Below, in pieces: positions 1-11,614 of a stretch of 64,000 nt of DNA; within the stretch, counting starts at the first letter, position 1, and every line of letters starts with the position of its first letter. Origin of the DNA: Thelephora terrestris. Lineage: Eukaryota > Basidiomycota > Agaricomycetes > Thelephorales > Thelephoraceae. The notes beneath the pieces are model-generated. The model searched no databases. It was not told where the DNA came from and saw nothing but the letters and a program-made list of their open reading frames with translations. The position numbers were made by a program, and so were the translations under genes. The stretch spans positions 2,108,001 to 2,172,000 of the forward strand of contig WIUZ02000002.1 in the NCBI GenBank assembly GCA_015956445.1, given 5' to 3'.

Positions 1-243
1 TACGACCTGTATGATATGGCCGTCCGGGCGGAGTATCTAGGCATCGGGATATACGGAAACAAGAACGCTGCACCAGACTTCGAAGCGGTCGAGTTTGGAA
101 CGGCGGTGGCGAGACTGGTATTGCCAGGGAAGGAGTTGGAAGAGTTCAGGACGCGAGCGAAGGTGGTCGCAGAGGCGTGTCGAAAGGCTGGGGGGAAGCG
201 GACTGCGGTGGACAAGCTGATAGAGATCGTTGACTGCAAGTAG
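1..243 (+). CDS. UDP-glycosyltransferase copy 1, last exon only (5' end outside window)
   Basis: This is the C-terminal exon of a family GT1 UDP-glycosyltransferase whose upstream exons lie before the window. It reads from the conserved YDLYDMA stretch to the TAG at 241-243. It differs at only a couple of positions from the last exon of the next gene (2555-2797), although the third gene in the cluster is clearly more diverged. The same near identity continues about 57 bp past the stop codon, which points to a recent tandem duplication or gene conversion rather than selection on the protein. The family moves a sugar from a UDP-sugar onto a small lipophilic acceptor. The acceptor cannot be read from this exon. 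Confidence 0.85.
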   Translation, partial: YDLYDMAVRAEYLGIGIYGNKNAAPDFEAVEFGTAVARLVLPGKELEEFRTRAKVVAEACRKAGGKRTAVDKLIEIVDCK

Positions 244-300
244 GTTACACACACCCATGGCAGCTCATCGATCCTTTACGGGCCAGCCAGTGGAAGTGGC
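1..300 (+). repeat. Direct repeat shared with 2555-2854 (UGT 3' exon and flank)
   Basis: Positions 1-300 match 2555-2854 with an offset of 2554 and only a few mismatches. The match ends abruptly after TGGAAGTGGC. It covers the last UGT exon and the start of the 3' flank. Confidence 0.85.
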
Positions 301-1185
301 AGAGGTTTCCGTTTATGCAGTTCGTGCACCTGTTCGTCGGTTTGGATGACGCAACGCGTCCTTGTTGTCGCAGACCTAAGTTAAGTATCTGGATCCAGGC
401 AAGAGAGAGCAGCGCGGCACAAGCCGATCACCGGGCCGGTTGTTGCCGGCAACGCTCACGGCTACCCGGTTCTTCACGATCGCCGAACCGCAGCGAACCG
501 GTGGCCTCTGCCAATGGCAACGATCCAATGCAAAACGGTGGCATGCCGTGCCGTTTGGTCTCGCTAGGCTAATGGGTCCATTGGTGGGTCCAAGCGGTCT
601 ATAAGTCTGAGGGCCTTGCGAAGCCACACAGACTGTTCAATTGAATGAGAGCGATAAGGTTTCATGTTGTTCATTTCCGGTTCACGGTATCTTACCCCGC
701 CCCTCAGGCCTCAGAGTCTAATTTTGCTGAGCGAATCCATACTTAGTGACATCGGTCGCCGGACAGTCGACTGATTTCCTGAAGTTCTCCCGACAATCAC
801 CCTCGGCAAGGGCCACAACGTCGATAGCCGACTCTGCTGCCGATGCCAGCCTGTCAAACTCCTCCAAGTGACCTCATCCGTTCCAGACAAGCCGAATGAT
901 TCATGGACCCCATTGGTGCGGGAAGTACTTACCATCAGGCAACACCGGACGGGTTCGCCGGAATTCCACCATTTGGCGTTTTGTTATTGCCATCGAGAGC
1001 CCAAAACCGAGTGTTCGCGCCCTCAAGGCGTCCATTGATCACGTTTTGGAGGCGGAAGTCCGCCAGCGTGAAACCAGACTTGCGGCGGCGGGGCCGAGGA
1101 TCCCACGATCCCGCAGAACATTCATAGAGCGCTCGAAGTCCACGTAGCACCAGAACCCTTTCCCTCGAACCACACATCCCAGACT
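244..1185. other. Intergenic, no gene recognised
   Basis: This is the spacer between UGT copies 1 and 2. Short open frames occur on both strands, but none has an intron-exon pattern or recognisable motif. The promoter of the next gene must lie in the right part; no convincing TATA box is seen. Confidence 0.5.
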
Positions 1186-2797
1186 ATGGCTACCAGCAAC
1201 GGGCACGCTGACACTCGAACCAAGAAAATCTTGTTCATAACGCACACGGAGAATGGCCAAGCGAACACAATTTTGGCCATGGCTCTTGAGGCCTCGATGC
1301 GCCCTTACGTAGAAGTACACATCGCTTCCTTCCCGGTCCTCAAAGGGCGCGTCGAGAGGCTCAGTCCGAAGCTCCACTATCATCAAATAGACGGAAAGGA
1401 CATGACCGAGATCTATGCGTCGCACGGATTGTCAGAGCAGGATGTCCCCCACCCCCCGACGACCAAAAGTTTCAAAGCCTACGGCAGGGGGATGGCGTTC
1501 GCGCTCGCGACTTGGGACGGAGAGTGTGCGTGTTCCCTCTTCGCTGGCGTGTGACACCTGACAGTGCCCCTTTCGTCTCAGCCCACGTGCGGATATGCGA
1601 CAGCATCAAAAAAGTGATTGAAGAATTAGACCCGGGTATCGTGGTTGTGGACAGCCTCTTCAATCTCGGGTTGGATGCGTGCTACTCCTTGGGCCGGAGG
1701 TTCGTGTTAAATAGTCCAAACACTCCGTTGGACGTGACAAGAGCGCACCAACCGTGGTTGAAAGGGTTTTGGTATTACCCATTGTTCGTCCGTTCATTAA
1801 CCGGACCACACTCGCACTGAAATTTGCCTTCGCCTTGATCAGCACCGGTACAGGGATATCGTTCCCGATCTCATTCATAGATATCTTCTACAACATAATG
1901 GCCGCCATCGCGCTCATTTGGATGACGGAAACCTCACCGGAGGTTACCGAGCTCAATAAGTACCGTAACGCTCATGGTCTCTCAGGGCGTCTACCCATGG
2001 AGTCGGCTGCCACCCGTGCAGTCCACGTCATCTGCCCCGGTGTTCGCGAGACCGACTTTCCTCTTGTTATACCAGACTACCTTGGTCTCTACGGCCCAAT
2101 CGTCTTGGACACGACTCCCGTCGATATTTCCGACCCGGAACTCAATATATGGTTAAACAGAGGCGAGACTGTTCTGATGTGCATGGGGTCTCATTTCTGC
2201 TACACTGAGTCTCAAGTCAAGGCCGTCATCAATGGCTTTCTCAGTGCAGTACCCCACAACTCAAATATCCAGTTCCTTTGGAAACTTCCAAAAACATCAG
2301 ATTTCAAGGATCTGCTTGAGGAGACTTTGAAGGACCCCAGGGATAAGGACAGATTCAGAGTCGTCGAGTGGCTGCAAGCTGACCCTGCTTCCATCATGAA
2401 GCACCCTAACGTAGTTGTTTGGATCCACCACGGCGGGGCGAACTCGTATTTCGAAGGTACCCTGTGAGTAAATCACACAGATGTTCCCCTCTTCATGGAG
2501 TCTGATGGGCGGCGTTTCAGTGCCGGATTACCGCAGATCATACTTGCTCAGTGGTACGACCTGTATGATATGGCCGTCCGGGCGGAGTATCTAGGTATCG
2601 GGATATACGGAAACAAGAACACTGCACCAGACTTCGAAGCGGTCGAGTTTGGAACGGCGGTGGCGAGACTGGTATTGCCAGGGAAGGAGTTGGAAGAGTT
2701 CAGGACGCGAGCGAAGGTGGTCGCAGAGGCGTGTCGAAAGGCTGGGGGGAAGCGGACTGCGGTGGACAAGCTGATAGAGATCGTTGACTGCAAGTAG
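1186..2797 (+). CDS. UDP-glycosyltransferase copy 2 (4 exons, 479 aa)
   Basis: Exons are 1186-1525, 1582-1783, 1843-2463 and 2521-2797, with GT-AG introns of 56-59 bp. They join to 480 codons including the stop, and the boundaries match those of the third copy exactly. The N-terminus (KKILFITHTENGQANTILAM) is a GT1 acceptor-domain start without a signal peptide, so the enzyme is probably cytosolic. The donor site near residues 380-400 contains the HHGGANSYFEG motif, the fungal form of the UGT signature, followed by AGLPQIILAQWYDLY across the last intron. Family members glycosylate sterols, fatty acids or secondary metabolites; the substrate here cannot be inferred. The tandem cluster suggests paralogues specialised for related acceptors. 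Confidence 0.9.
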
Positions 2798-2854
2798 GTT
2801 ACACACCCCCAGGGCAGCTCATCGATCCTTTACGGGCCAGCCAGTGGAAGTGGC

Positions 2855-3351
2855 ATGTATTCCTATGATCCATGCACTGGCTCCGTGGTGGTACTGAGTA
2901 GACATAGAAAACGGTTGGGCGATCGAGCTTTTTCGCGTTCACTCCAGCCTGTCGCATGACCGCGATTTCATGGACAAACTCATGACTGACAATTCTCGCC
3001 AACGCGTTCTACGGCTATTACGATGCATCTTCAGCCTGATCTGATCAGGAATTTCTCTCCTTTGCTTACCCTCGGACCTTCTTCCGGAATGTTGCGCGAC
3101 GGCTCGCGACGGCTACAACAACAGACTTCTCATCCAGTTCTGACACTAGCGCAGACATTTCGAATTGCGAAGTCCTTTAGAGTCCTTTGTCCGGTCATCG
3201 GGGGCGAGAATGACGAGAATTGGGGGTGGAACGACTTTCTGCGCGGAATCGTTAAGATCACCAGATGGCCGCCCTTACGCGACCAAACATTCCCAACCTC
3301 CATCGTGCGTAAACTTTTGACTTGAAACTGCCCAGTCCGCCCAGAGCGATG
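2855..3351. other. Intergenic between UGT copies 2 and 3
   Basis: No gene is recognised. The stretch should hold the promoter of copy 3. It is not visibly homologous to the spacer before copy 2. Confidence 0.45.
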
Positions 3352-4967
3352 ATGAACACCAACAATGGCCACGCTGCCACTCGGACAAGGAAGATACTGT
3401 TCGTCACGAACCCAGAAAGCGGCCAAGCTAACACAATCTTGGCGATGGCCCATGAGGCCTCCACACGCCCGCACATCGAGGTGCATATCGCTTCTTTCGC
3501 AATCTTCGAACGGCGCGTCAAGAGCCTGAGTCCGAGACTCAATTTCCATCTATTAGAGGGCAAGGACATGGTACAAGTGCTCACGGCGCAGGGATTCTCA
3601 GAGCGAGAACTTCCCCACCCTCCTACAACCAAAAGTTTTGCGGCCTATGGCAAGATCCTGTGGTCCATGTTGACGGCGTGGGATGGAGAATGTACGTCCT
3701 GTGTCTCCTCTTGATGTTGGTGGTATAATGATGGTGCTATCATTTCGGTCTAGCATACATGCGGATACACGAGAGCATCAAAAAGGTTATCGAAGAGTTG
3801 GATCCGGGCGTGGTGGTCGTTGATCACCTCTTGAATGCTGGAATCGACGCCTGTGACTCTTTGAAGCGAGAATTCGTGATCAACAGTCCAAACACTCTGC
3901 TGGATCTTTCGAGGGCTCTTCAACCGTGGTTGAAAGGATTTTGGTACTATCCAGCGTTCGTTCTCTCCTTCTGCCCTGATCCAAAACTCTGAACGAGATT
4001 TTTCTTTTAATCAGGACAGGTGCTGGAGTACCATTTCCGATCCCGTGGAGAAGTTTCCTCCCGAACATCATGGCAAGCATCGTACTGATATGGAGGATGG
4101 TCATGTCACCAGAGATCACCAAACTCATTGAATACCGTAACATACACGGACTTCCAGGTCGGCTACCGATGGAGTCAGCTCCTGTCCGCGCAGTTCACGT
4201 CATCTGCCCCAGCATCCGCGAGACCGAATTTCCACTGGTAGTGCCTGACAACATTGGTCTGTACGGACCGATCGTCTTAGACACAACTCCCATCGAGGAT
4301 TCGGACCCGGACTTGAATCAATGGTTGAACAGAGGGGAGACGGTGCTGATGTGCATGGGGACTCATTTCTACTATTCCGAGTCTCAAGTCAAGGCGGTCC
4401 TCGATGGCTTCCTCAATGCAGTTCCCCATGGCTCGGACACTCAATTCCTCTGGAAGCTTTCAGAAAAATCCAGGTTTGAAGACTTGATCAGGGAGACGTT
4501 GAAGGACCCAAGGGACGAGAACAGGTTCAAGATCGTCGAGTGGCTTGAAGCTGACCCAGCCTCCATCATGAAACACCCTAACGTCGTTGCCTGGATCCAT
4601 CACGGTGGGGCGAACTCGTATTTCGAAGGTGCCATGTGAGTAGATCCCATCAACGCCCCCCGTTTCATCCAATCTGACTCACGCTTCGTGAAGTGCGGGT
4701 TTACCGCAGGTCATCCTGGCGCAGTGGTACGACCTGTATGAAATGGCCACCCGAGTGGAGTATCTGGGTATCGGTATATACGGAAACAAGAAAGTTGCAC
4801 CAAATATTGAGGCGGTTGAGTTTGGAACGGCAGTGGCGAGGCTGATGCGGCAAGGAAAGGAGTCGGAAGGGTTCAGGATGCGAGCAAAGGCTGTCGCAGA
4901 AGCATGTCGAAAGGCTGGGGGAAAGAGGACTGCGGTGGACAAGTTGATAAAGATCATTGATGGCTAG
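3352..4967 (+). CDS. UDP-glycosyltransferase copy 3 (4 exons, 478 aa)
   Basis: Exons are 3352-3691, 3754-3955, 4015-4635 and 4694-4967. The first three have exactly the lengths of copy 2 (340, 202 and 621 bp); the last is one codon shorter. Introns are 58-62 bp and begin GTACGT, GTTCGT and GTGAGT. The start at 3352 matches the start of copy 2; an extra ATG at 3349 would add one residue. The HHGGANSYFEG donor motif and PQVILAQWYDLYEMA are present. The whole protein is alignable with copy 2 but with many substitutions, so this paralogue is older than the copy 1/copy 2 pair. It appears intact. Function is known only at family level: UDP-sugar transfer to a small hydrophobic acceptor. Confidence 0.9.
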
Positions 4968-5565
4968 TGAAAATTAGGATGAGGACAACTTGTTGATTGT
5001 ATTCTAGTGCCGTGACAGTCTTTTGAATGCCCGTTTTTGGTTTTACCTCTTCCTTCCATGACTGTGGCCCAGTTTTAAAGTCAGCATCAACTTTGCCTCA
5101 GACATGGGTCACAGTGACGAGTCTGAATATGACATCGCCCAGGACCTGAGGTCTTTGTGTGAGGGGTGAACACAACAAGAGTGCAATTCCATTGTTATTT
5201 CATAGAAGTATGTATTTCCATGGCAAACTCAAATCCCTCACTTGGGAGGCCATGAGAAGCAATGGATGCTTCTCTAGGGAAGGAGGAATGAAACTGTTCA
5301 GGTCCAACACTCTAGGGAACTATTTTGGTACATTCCCTTTTATGGTCGCAATGGAATGTTCCATCAGAAAAAAAAGCATGAGGCTGTGCTGAGTGAATTG
5401 GGATCATTTCTCACAGCCCCACATCAATCACATGGGAGTGCACACACTGATGGCACAGCATGAGTCATGCTGACTAAGCACAATGCAAGGGTATATATAT
5501 ACCAGTTGTGGGACAGAATCCCCCAGAAACAACTGGGCTCCTACTCTCATCAATACAACAGCAAC
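4968..5565. other. Intergenic; composition drops to AT-rich
   Basis: No gene is recognised. Base composition changes sharply from the GC-richer UGT cluster to an AT-rich tract that runs to about 6650. The right end carries the TATA box of the next gene. Confidence 0.5.
5491..5503 (+). promoter_or_regulatory. TATA box of the Clr2-like gene
   Basis: A run GTATATATATACC lies 63-75 bp before the ATG at 5566. A start of transcription about 30 bp downstream makes that ATG the first in the message, which is why it is preferred over the in-frame ATG at 5467. Confidence 0.5.
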
Positions 5566-6337
5566 ATGGAATCACCACCCCTTCCCATGAATATAACCCT
5601 CAACCAGGAGGGCAATGGAGCAATTCTTCATATCAATTGTCAAAGTGATGGAACCAAAACAAGATGGGTCAACAATAGGGAGGAAGCAAGCACACAGGCT
5701 GAGAAAGTGTGGTTGGGGAAGCTAGGATGCCTACTCAAGCTTCATGGAAACATAGAATGTAAACCAATTTATCCCTCAATGGAAACTGCCAAAAACCTCA
5801 TACTTCATCTAGATATATTCATTGATGCATGGGCGTACAGAATATCCAGCTTTCCAAAGGGCTACAAGCTATTTTCTGTGGAGAGGAAGATCCAGGGGAG
5901 TGATCTTTCAAGAAAGGATCACTACTTATATGGCATGTTTGCTTTTCTCCTACATGTGACGCACTGCTGATGACTTTTGTTCAGGTGGGAAGCACAATTA
6001 CAGATCCCCACAAGAATTCTACCCTCATCTGCACTGGTTACTTGAAAATGCTCAAGGGACAAAAAAACCATGCATATGCCAGTATTGCGATCATGACAGG
6101 TCACAAGAAGAAATCAATGAAATTTTCCCTCTCCCACCTCACAAGAAAAGCTCTCAAGGCTCAAGAGGACCCAGGAACAACAAAACAAAGAAGAAACAGG
6201 GCCCTAGGGGTGTTACCACCAGGAGGGGGATGATTTTCAATCGGAACTCCATCACCACTGGCCCAGTAACTGCCCTGAGAAATGGTTGGAGGGAGGATAA
6301 ATTCGTTGGTTATAGGACCAGTCACCCTTTCCGGTGA
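5566..6337 (+). CDS. Clr2-like protein (cryptic loci regulator 2, N-terminal region), 2 exons, 239 aa
   Basis: Exon 1 is 5566-5932 and exon 2 is 5985-6337. The intron (5933-5984, 52 bp) has a GC donor (GCATGT) and a CAG acceptor; this is the only join that restores the family frame. Around it the protein reads RKDHYLYG then YRSPQEFYPHLHWLLENA, followed by the cysteine cluster CICQYC. This pattern (DHYLYG, RSPxEFxPHLxWL, CxCxxC) is typical of basidiomycete proteins with the Clr2 transcription-silencing domain. In fission yeast Clr2 is a SHREC subunit that acts in heterochromatic silencing. The protein is short compared with full-length relatives and ends in a basic tail with no C-terminal Clr2 domain. 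It may be a truncated paralogue. The assignment is from memory of family motifs. Confidence 0.6.
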
Positions 6338-6729
6338 TAGTTCTTTTCATGGTATTTCAAGTTTGTTTCACCTTCTGAAGACTCATGATATGTTTTTCTT
6401 GATTTTGTTTCCATGTGTTATTTTTAACTCTCATATTTCTGTTCTTATGGTGTCCCCTTTCTTTATGTGTTTATGGCCCTTTGTTTCCATCCTATTGTCA
6501 GCGTGCTGAATTTTTATCCCTTTTTAAAAACCTTTATACACCCAACTTTCGCCCACATTCCTTACCCCCCATTTCCTTCTTATCTTATCTACTCCCTTAT
6601 CATGACTCACACGTCATAGGAAGGACAAACACACAATAACGATATTGACAACGACGAAGGACATGAGATGACTAGTTGGCGGAGTTGAATCCGCACAAAC
6701 GCTACAGACGGACTACTATGCGTACGGAC
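6338..6729. other. Intergenic, AT-rich then mixed
   Basis: T-rich 3' flank of the Clr2-like gene and, from about 6640, the 3' flank of the minus-strand gene A. No gene is seen. Confidence 0.4.
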
Positions 6730-7625
6730 TTATCCTTGGAACTCTCCCCAGTAGGCTTCGTCAACAGAAAAAGTTCCCTCCACCTCCTCCAAGGCATTTT
6801 TGCCGGTTCCCTCGTCGACCATCGCGACAACCCGAGCCGCTTCCAGATGATGAGCGACGACCAGACGAAGTTCGGTGCGAAGGCGGTCTCTCGCTAAATC
6901 GAGAGAGGCTTGAGCCCAAGTCCGATTCTGCTCCGCTGTCCACTCGGCCATCCTGTCGCTCAAACTGGTCACCAATGTCAAGGCGACCTCGGCACGCCAG
7001 ACCGACGAGAGCGTAAGGGCAGTCAAGTCGTTCACGTCGACGGACTCCACCGGAATCAGTTCCCCGCGATCGAGGCGACACTGGAGCAGGGTCGCGTCCT
7101 GATACGACGGCGGGCTCATGGAAGTCACCTCCGAAGAGGACATTGGGATCAACAGTCTGCATCCCACGCACTGGACGACGACGACCGTTATAAGGAACCC
7201 AACGGCGAGCACGAGTAGAGCGCTGTCCACGTACCGGAGACACAGATGGAGGCGGGACGGGAATAGCCACCTGGTCCTCCTCCTCGTACTCCAACTCCGG
7301 AGAGCTGCTGGTAGGATTAACGGCCGTCTCTTCAGACGTCTCCTGCACAACCTCTTTGCCAGCTTCATCAGTGCGCACAGGAGTGTGGTACGATTCCTCC
7401 GACGCAGGCAACACCATTCAATTGGGAATCTGTTCATCCTCAGATTCATCGCAGATCCCAGCCGACGACCTGGCATGACAGTGGCACAGACGATCGCTCA
7501 TGGAATCCACGCACGCCCCCAACATCGGCAAGGCATCATCCAACAAGTCAACCTAAAAGGCACGAGTCAATCACCATCGCACATGGAGATATGATCAGCG
7601 CCAACCTGGGTGTGAAGATTGTTAA

Positions 7626-8578
7626 CACTGGGGACAAGGGGTCAAATACCCAGTGGGTACATGCTGAACACATTGTGATCACAGTCAACAAGTGATCACA
7701 ATGTGCCCAGTGGGGGAAATTTGAATACATTCAAAATGTGCCTGGCCATGTGGGTCCAATGTGCCCAGTAGGCACATTTTGATTGTGATCACAATGTACC
7801 CATCAATGTGATCTCAATGTGCCCACTGGGGACATTTTGATTGCGATCACAATGTACACATCAATGTGATCTCAATGTGCCTGCTGTGCACATTTTAATT
7901 TCTTTCACAATGTTCCCATCAATGTGTTCTCAATGTACTCAGCTCATTACATAATAGTTTCTTTCACAATGTTGTCCACAATGTGTCCAGCATGTGGCTG
8001 AGCCACTCATTCAAACTTCTTTCACAAAGTATCCAGTGATGTGTCTAGAATGTGTACAGCCATACACATAGTGATTTCTTTGAAAGTTCATGATGAAATT
8101 GAACAATATTGTGATTACATTGTGATTACTTCAAAAAGAACCCCCTGGGGACATTATGGACACATCACTGGATAATCTTTGAAAGAATTTTGAATGAGTG
8201 GCTCAGCCACATGCTGGACACATTGTGGACAACATTGTGAAAGAAACTATAATGTAATGAGCTGAGTACATCGAGAACACATTGATGGGAACATTGTGAA
8301 AGAAATTAAAATGTGCACAGCAGGCACATTGAGTTCACATTGATGTGTACATTGTGATTGCAATTAAAATGTCCCCAGTGGGCACATTGAGATCACATTG
8401 ATGGGTACATTGTGATCACAATCAAAATGTGCCTACCGGGCACATTGGACTCACATGGCCAGGCACATTTTGAATGTATTCAAATTTCCCCCACTGGGCA
8501 CATTATGATCACTTGTTGACTGTGATCACAATGTGTTCAGCATGTACCCACCAGGTATTTGACCCCTTGCCCCCAGTG
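7626..8578. mobile_element. Foldback element E1 (953 bp, CACTGGGG ends, TSD TAA)
   Basis: The element is almost one long palindrome centred near 8102, built of short motifs such as CACATTGTGATCAC. It begins CACTGGGGACAAGGGGTCAA and ends with the complementary TTGACCCC...CCCCAGTG. The 3 bp TAA at 7623-7625 is repeated at 8579-8581. It encodes nothing. Same length and nearly the same sequence as E3. It interrupts exon 3 of gene A. CACTR-type ends with a 3 bp duplication suggest mobilisation by a CACTA/EnSpm-related (CMC or Plavaka-like) transposase; that is inference. Confidence 0.9.
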
Positions 8579-9250
8579 TAATCTCCCTTCGGTGACGGTT
8601 CAACCTTCGATCAGCCTCCTGGAAATCCCGAGCGACATCATCATCCTTTTCCTTGATGGTCGCCACCAGCCGATGGTGTTCTTCGCGCATCTGGAGCATC
8701 TCGCTCTCGAAGGTCGTCCTCAGTGTGTCGGTAATCAAACAAAACATCCGGTTGTTCTCCAATTGCTCCTGAACCAAGTGACGGATATTGGCCTTGGTTT
8801 CCTGCACTTCACGGCGAAGACGATCATTCTACTAGCCAATCAGTGTTATTCCTTAAACGGGATATGCACAGATCGACTCACCGCTTTCTGTTCCGCCCTC
8901 AAAAGGAACCAGAGACGGTGGGCTACGGAAGCCGTGAAATGTTGAGACCTAGTACTCCCTGGCCATTTCCCCTCGTTGTCAGCAAGGTCGTAGATCCCCA
9001 GCTGGAGGAGACACCACAAGGACGCTGCCACAGGAGTCTCGTCGGGCCGATGCATCTCAATGTCGAAGTTCACTCCAAACGTCGCTCCCTGCAGTTTGTC
9101 GTCGATCAAACCATGGAACCACAGTTCGTCATCCAAGGTGAGATATCGAGGCGGCTCTGGGATGGTCCCCTCCAAGTCACTAGCCTCCGTTCTATTGGCT
9201 ATCGCTGCAATCTAAAGCGCTGTCAGTAATCGTCAACATCGACGACGCGT

Positions 9251-9893
9251 TGTCGTGACCGTATTTCGAACACTATCCGGAATCGCGACCTTCTCTCGAC
9301 TATCGACAACCGCTGCGCGAGGTCTGGATGACTTCCCTCAGCATTCTCGACTGTCCCGACGAGGATTCGCCTGTCCCTTCACTTCGCCACATGTCCCTCT
9401 CTCCCTATTCTCCCTCGCGACCTCCCGACGTTTTCCCTTTCGACCTGCGACTTAGACCTGCGACCTGCGCCCTTCGACCTTAGACCTGCGACCTGCGTTC
9501 CCCAGTAGATAGTTTCCCTCAGACTCTTCTTCCCTCACACCTTGTCCCGATTACGTCCCGACCAGTCCCGATTGTGTCCCGACCATTTCCCGACTCTCCA
9601 CCACATCTTGTTTCTTTAGTTTACATTTCCCTATCTCCATTCCCTGCGTCCCGATCACGTCTCAATCGATCGCTCCGCTCTCGACTCTAGGCCTCCCTCT
9701 GGTTCACTTTCCAACCACATTCCCTTCCTTCGCTGTTTCCTTTGATCCCTCGCCTTCCCTATGTCATAGATGTGTCATTAGGTCTTTTGACATCATTTTG
9801 GTTCGTTCCCTTTGGTTCCTTCGTTCTCAGAGTCCCCAGTAGTGTATATAAAGACTCCTGTACTCGATAGACAAAGAAATCATTCAGCAGCGT

Positions 9894-9929
<36 letters not shown>

Positions 9930-10269
9930 GAGGCCTAGCAGCGTTGCTACGGTCCTCCCTTCGGTTCCCTCGTCGTCTCGCCCTCGTTCTCGTCGTCCCT
10001 CTGGTCTCTCGTGTCCCGCTGGTGTCCCGATTTCTGACTATCTCGTCCCGACGTTTCCCGACGTTTCCCTTAGTTGACTATTGGTAGTTTCGTGCCCTGG
10101 CTTTCCTATTGCCTTCTGCCCCGTTCTCCCGTTCTCTTCCCGACTTTCTCTCTCACCTTTCGTTAGCTTCCCGCAGATTTCCTAGAGGCTCGCGCCTCTA
10201 AACCGAGGACCCGACCTTCTAACTGCCATCTCTGCCCTCTCGGACTCCGAAGGCTTTGTGGCTAGTTCA
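9251..10269 (+). mobile_element. Solo LTR, copy 1 (1019 bp, TSD GCGT)
   Basis: It begins TGTCGTGACC and ends GGCTAGTTCA, with GCGT at 9247-9250 repeated at 10270-10273. It matches the LTR at 57811-58844 over its whole length. It contains a TATA-like GTATATAAAG near 9845 and a long CT microsatellite near 9900-9925, as expected for an LTR promoter. No internal retrotransposon sequence adjoins it, so it is a solo LTR. It sits in intron 1 of gene A. Confidence 0.85.
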
Positions 10270-10298
10270 GCGTGACGACGCGACCTGATGGTAGCTGG

Positions 10299-11241
10299 CA
10301 CTGGGGACAAGCCCCCACTTATTGACCAGGTACTTTTTGAACACATTGTAGTTCCATGTCTAATGTACCAACACTTTGCTGGGCAAGAACAAGTTGAGTT
10401 CTTTCAGAATGTACTGAACAATGTAACTACTACTTCCCAGCTCAGGACATTGTGGAAACATTCAAAAGGTACTGAATCATGTGACCACAATGTCTCTGAT
10501 CAGTAATTGCTCAGTACTTTTTGATTGTCCCAAAGAAAGTGATCAACAAGTACCTGCACTGCACATTGTGGTTTCAATCAAAATTTACTGGGTCATGTGA
10601 CCACAAAGTACCAAATCAGTGAATGCTGAGTACTTCTAGAATGTCCTGAGCCCATGTGTCCCAATTTTACCTGAGTGGCTCAAAGAAAATGTGATCACAA
10701 AGTACTGAGACTGGGTAAATCCTGAACACTTTTTGAAAGAAACCAAAATATATTGAATCCTTTAAAAAGTACTGTGCAACGATTCAGTATATTTTGGTTT
10801 CTTTCAAAAAGTGTTCAGGATTTACCCAGTCTCAGTACTTTGTGATCACATTTTCTTTGAGCCACTCAGGTAAAATTGGGACACATGGGCTCAGGACATT
10901 CTAGAAGTACTCAGCATTCACTGATTTGGTACTTTGTGGTCACATGACCCAGTAAATTTTGATTGAAACCACAATGTGCAGTGCAGGTACTTGTTGATCA
11001 CTTTCTTTGGGACAATCAAAAAGTACTGAGCAATTACTGATCAGAGACATTGTGGTCACATGATTCAGTACCTTTTGAATGTTTCCACAATGTCCTGAGC
11101 TGGGAAGTAGTAGTTACATTGTTCAGTACATTCTGAAAGAACTCAACTTGTTCTTGCCCAGCAAAGTGTTGGTACATTAGACATGGAACTACAATGTGTT
11201 CAAAAAGTACCTGGTCAGTAAGTAGGGACTTGCCCCCAGTG
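10299..11241. mobile_element. Foldback element E2 (943 bp, CACTGGGG ends, TSD TGG)
   Basis: Near-perfect palindrome centred near 10770. It begins CACTGGGGACAAGCCCCC and ends GGGACTTGCCCCCAGTG. TGG at 10296-10298 is repeated at 11242-11244. The internal sequence differs from E1/E3 but has the same style (FTx ACTTTGTGATCACA-type motifs) and the same outer 11 bp. Inserted in exon 1 of gene A. Non-coding. Confidence 0.9.
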
Positions 11242-11614
11242 TGGGGTACACCGCAGTGTCAGTTGGGAGGAAGTACCGCTTGTACTGAGGACTGCGGGCA
11301 TCCATCGGAGAGATTGTGGATGTAGTATGACCACTTCGGAAGACACGTTCATTGATCATAGGCATAGTGGGAAGTGTTGTTGGTTGGTGGTGATGAGGAT
11401 GAGTTGATGGGTCTAACGGCCAGTGCGCGTTCACCCTTTATCCAATCCTCGACTGGCTCGCACCCTATTTGCCATTGGACCGCATCACCTTTACTCCAGT
11501 CTAGGTCCCTCCTAATGATGACGACTCCGCAGTCCCTCTATTGCCCCACTCGGCCCTTCCTTGTCCCGACCAAACGAGCTGACGCGTCGTCTCCTGATTG
11601 GTCTGTTCCTCGCA

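Larger units (their letters stand above)
6730..11365 (-). pseudogene. Family A coiled-coil gene, broken by three insertions and a TGA
   Basis: Minus-strand gene. Exon 1 starts at 11365, is split by element E2, and resumes 10295-10285. Intron 1 holds a solo LTR. Exon 2 is 9211-8882, exon 3 is 8828-8579 plus 7622-7606 on either side of element E1, and exon 4 begins at 7552. With one target duplication removed, exon 3 is 267 bp and stays in frame. Exon 2 carries TLDDELWFHGLI, matching TWDDELWVRSMI in genes C and D, and exon 3 is a charged coiled coil. A TGA interrupts exon 4 at 7418-7420, and the C-terminal part ending at 6730 lies in another frame, so a further intron or frameshift exists. Function is unknown; I do not recognise the family. 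Confidence 0.7.

Noticed and set aside
315-1177. Several overlapping open frames on both strands between UGT copies
   Set aside because: No motifs, no splice pattern, and frames overlap on opposite strands. They look like chance.
7626-8578. Regularly spaced CACATTGTGATC motifs as a CRISPR-like or operator array
   Set aside because: Spacing is irregular, the motifs pair across a centre of symmetry, and the organism is eukaryotic. They are parts of a foldback element.
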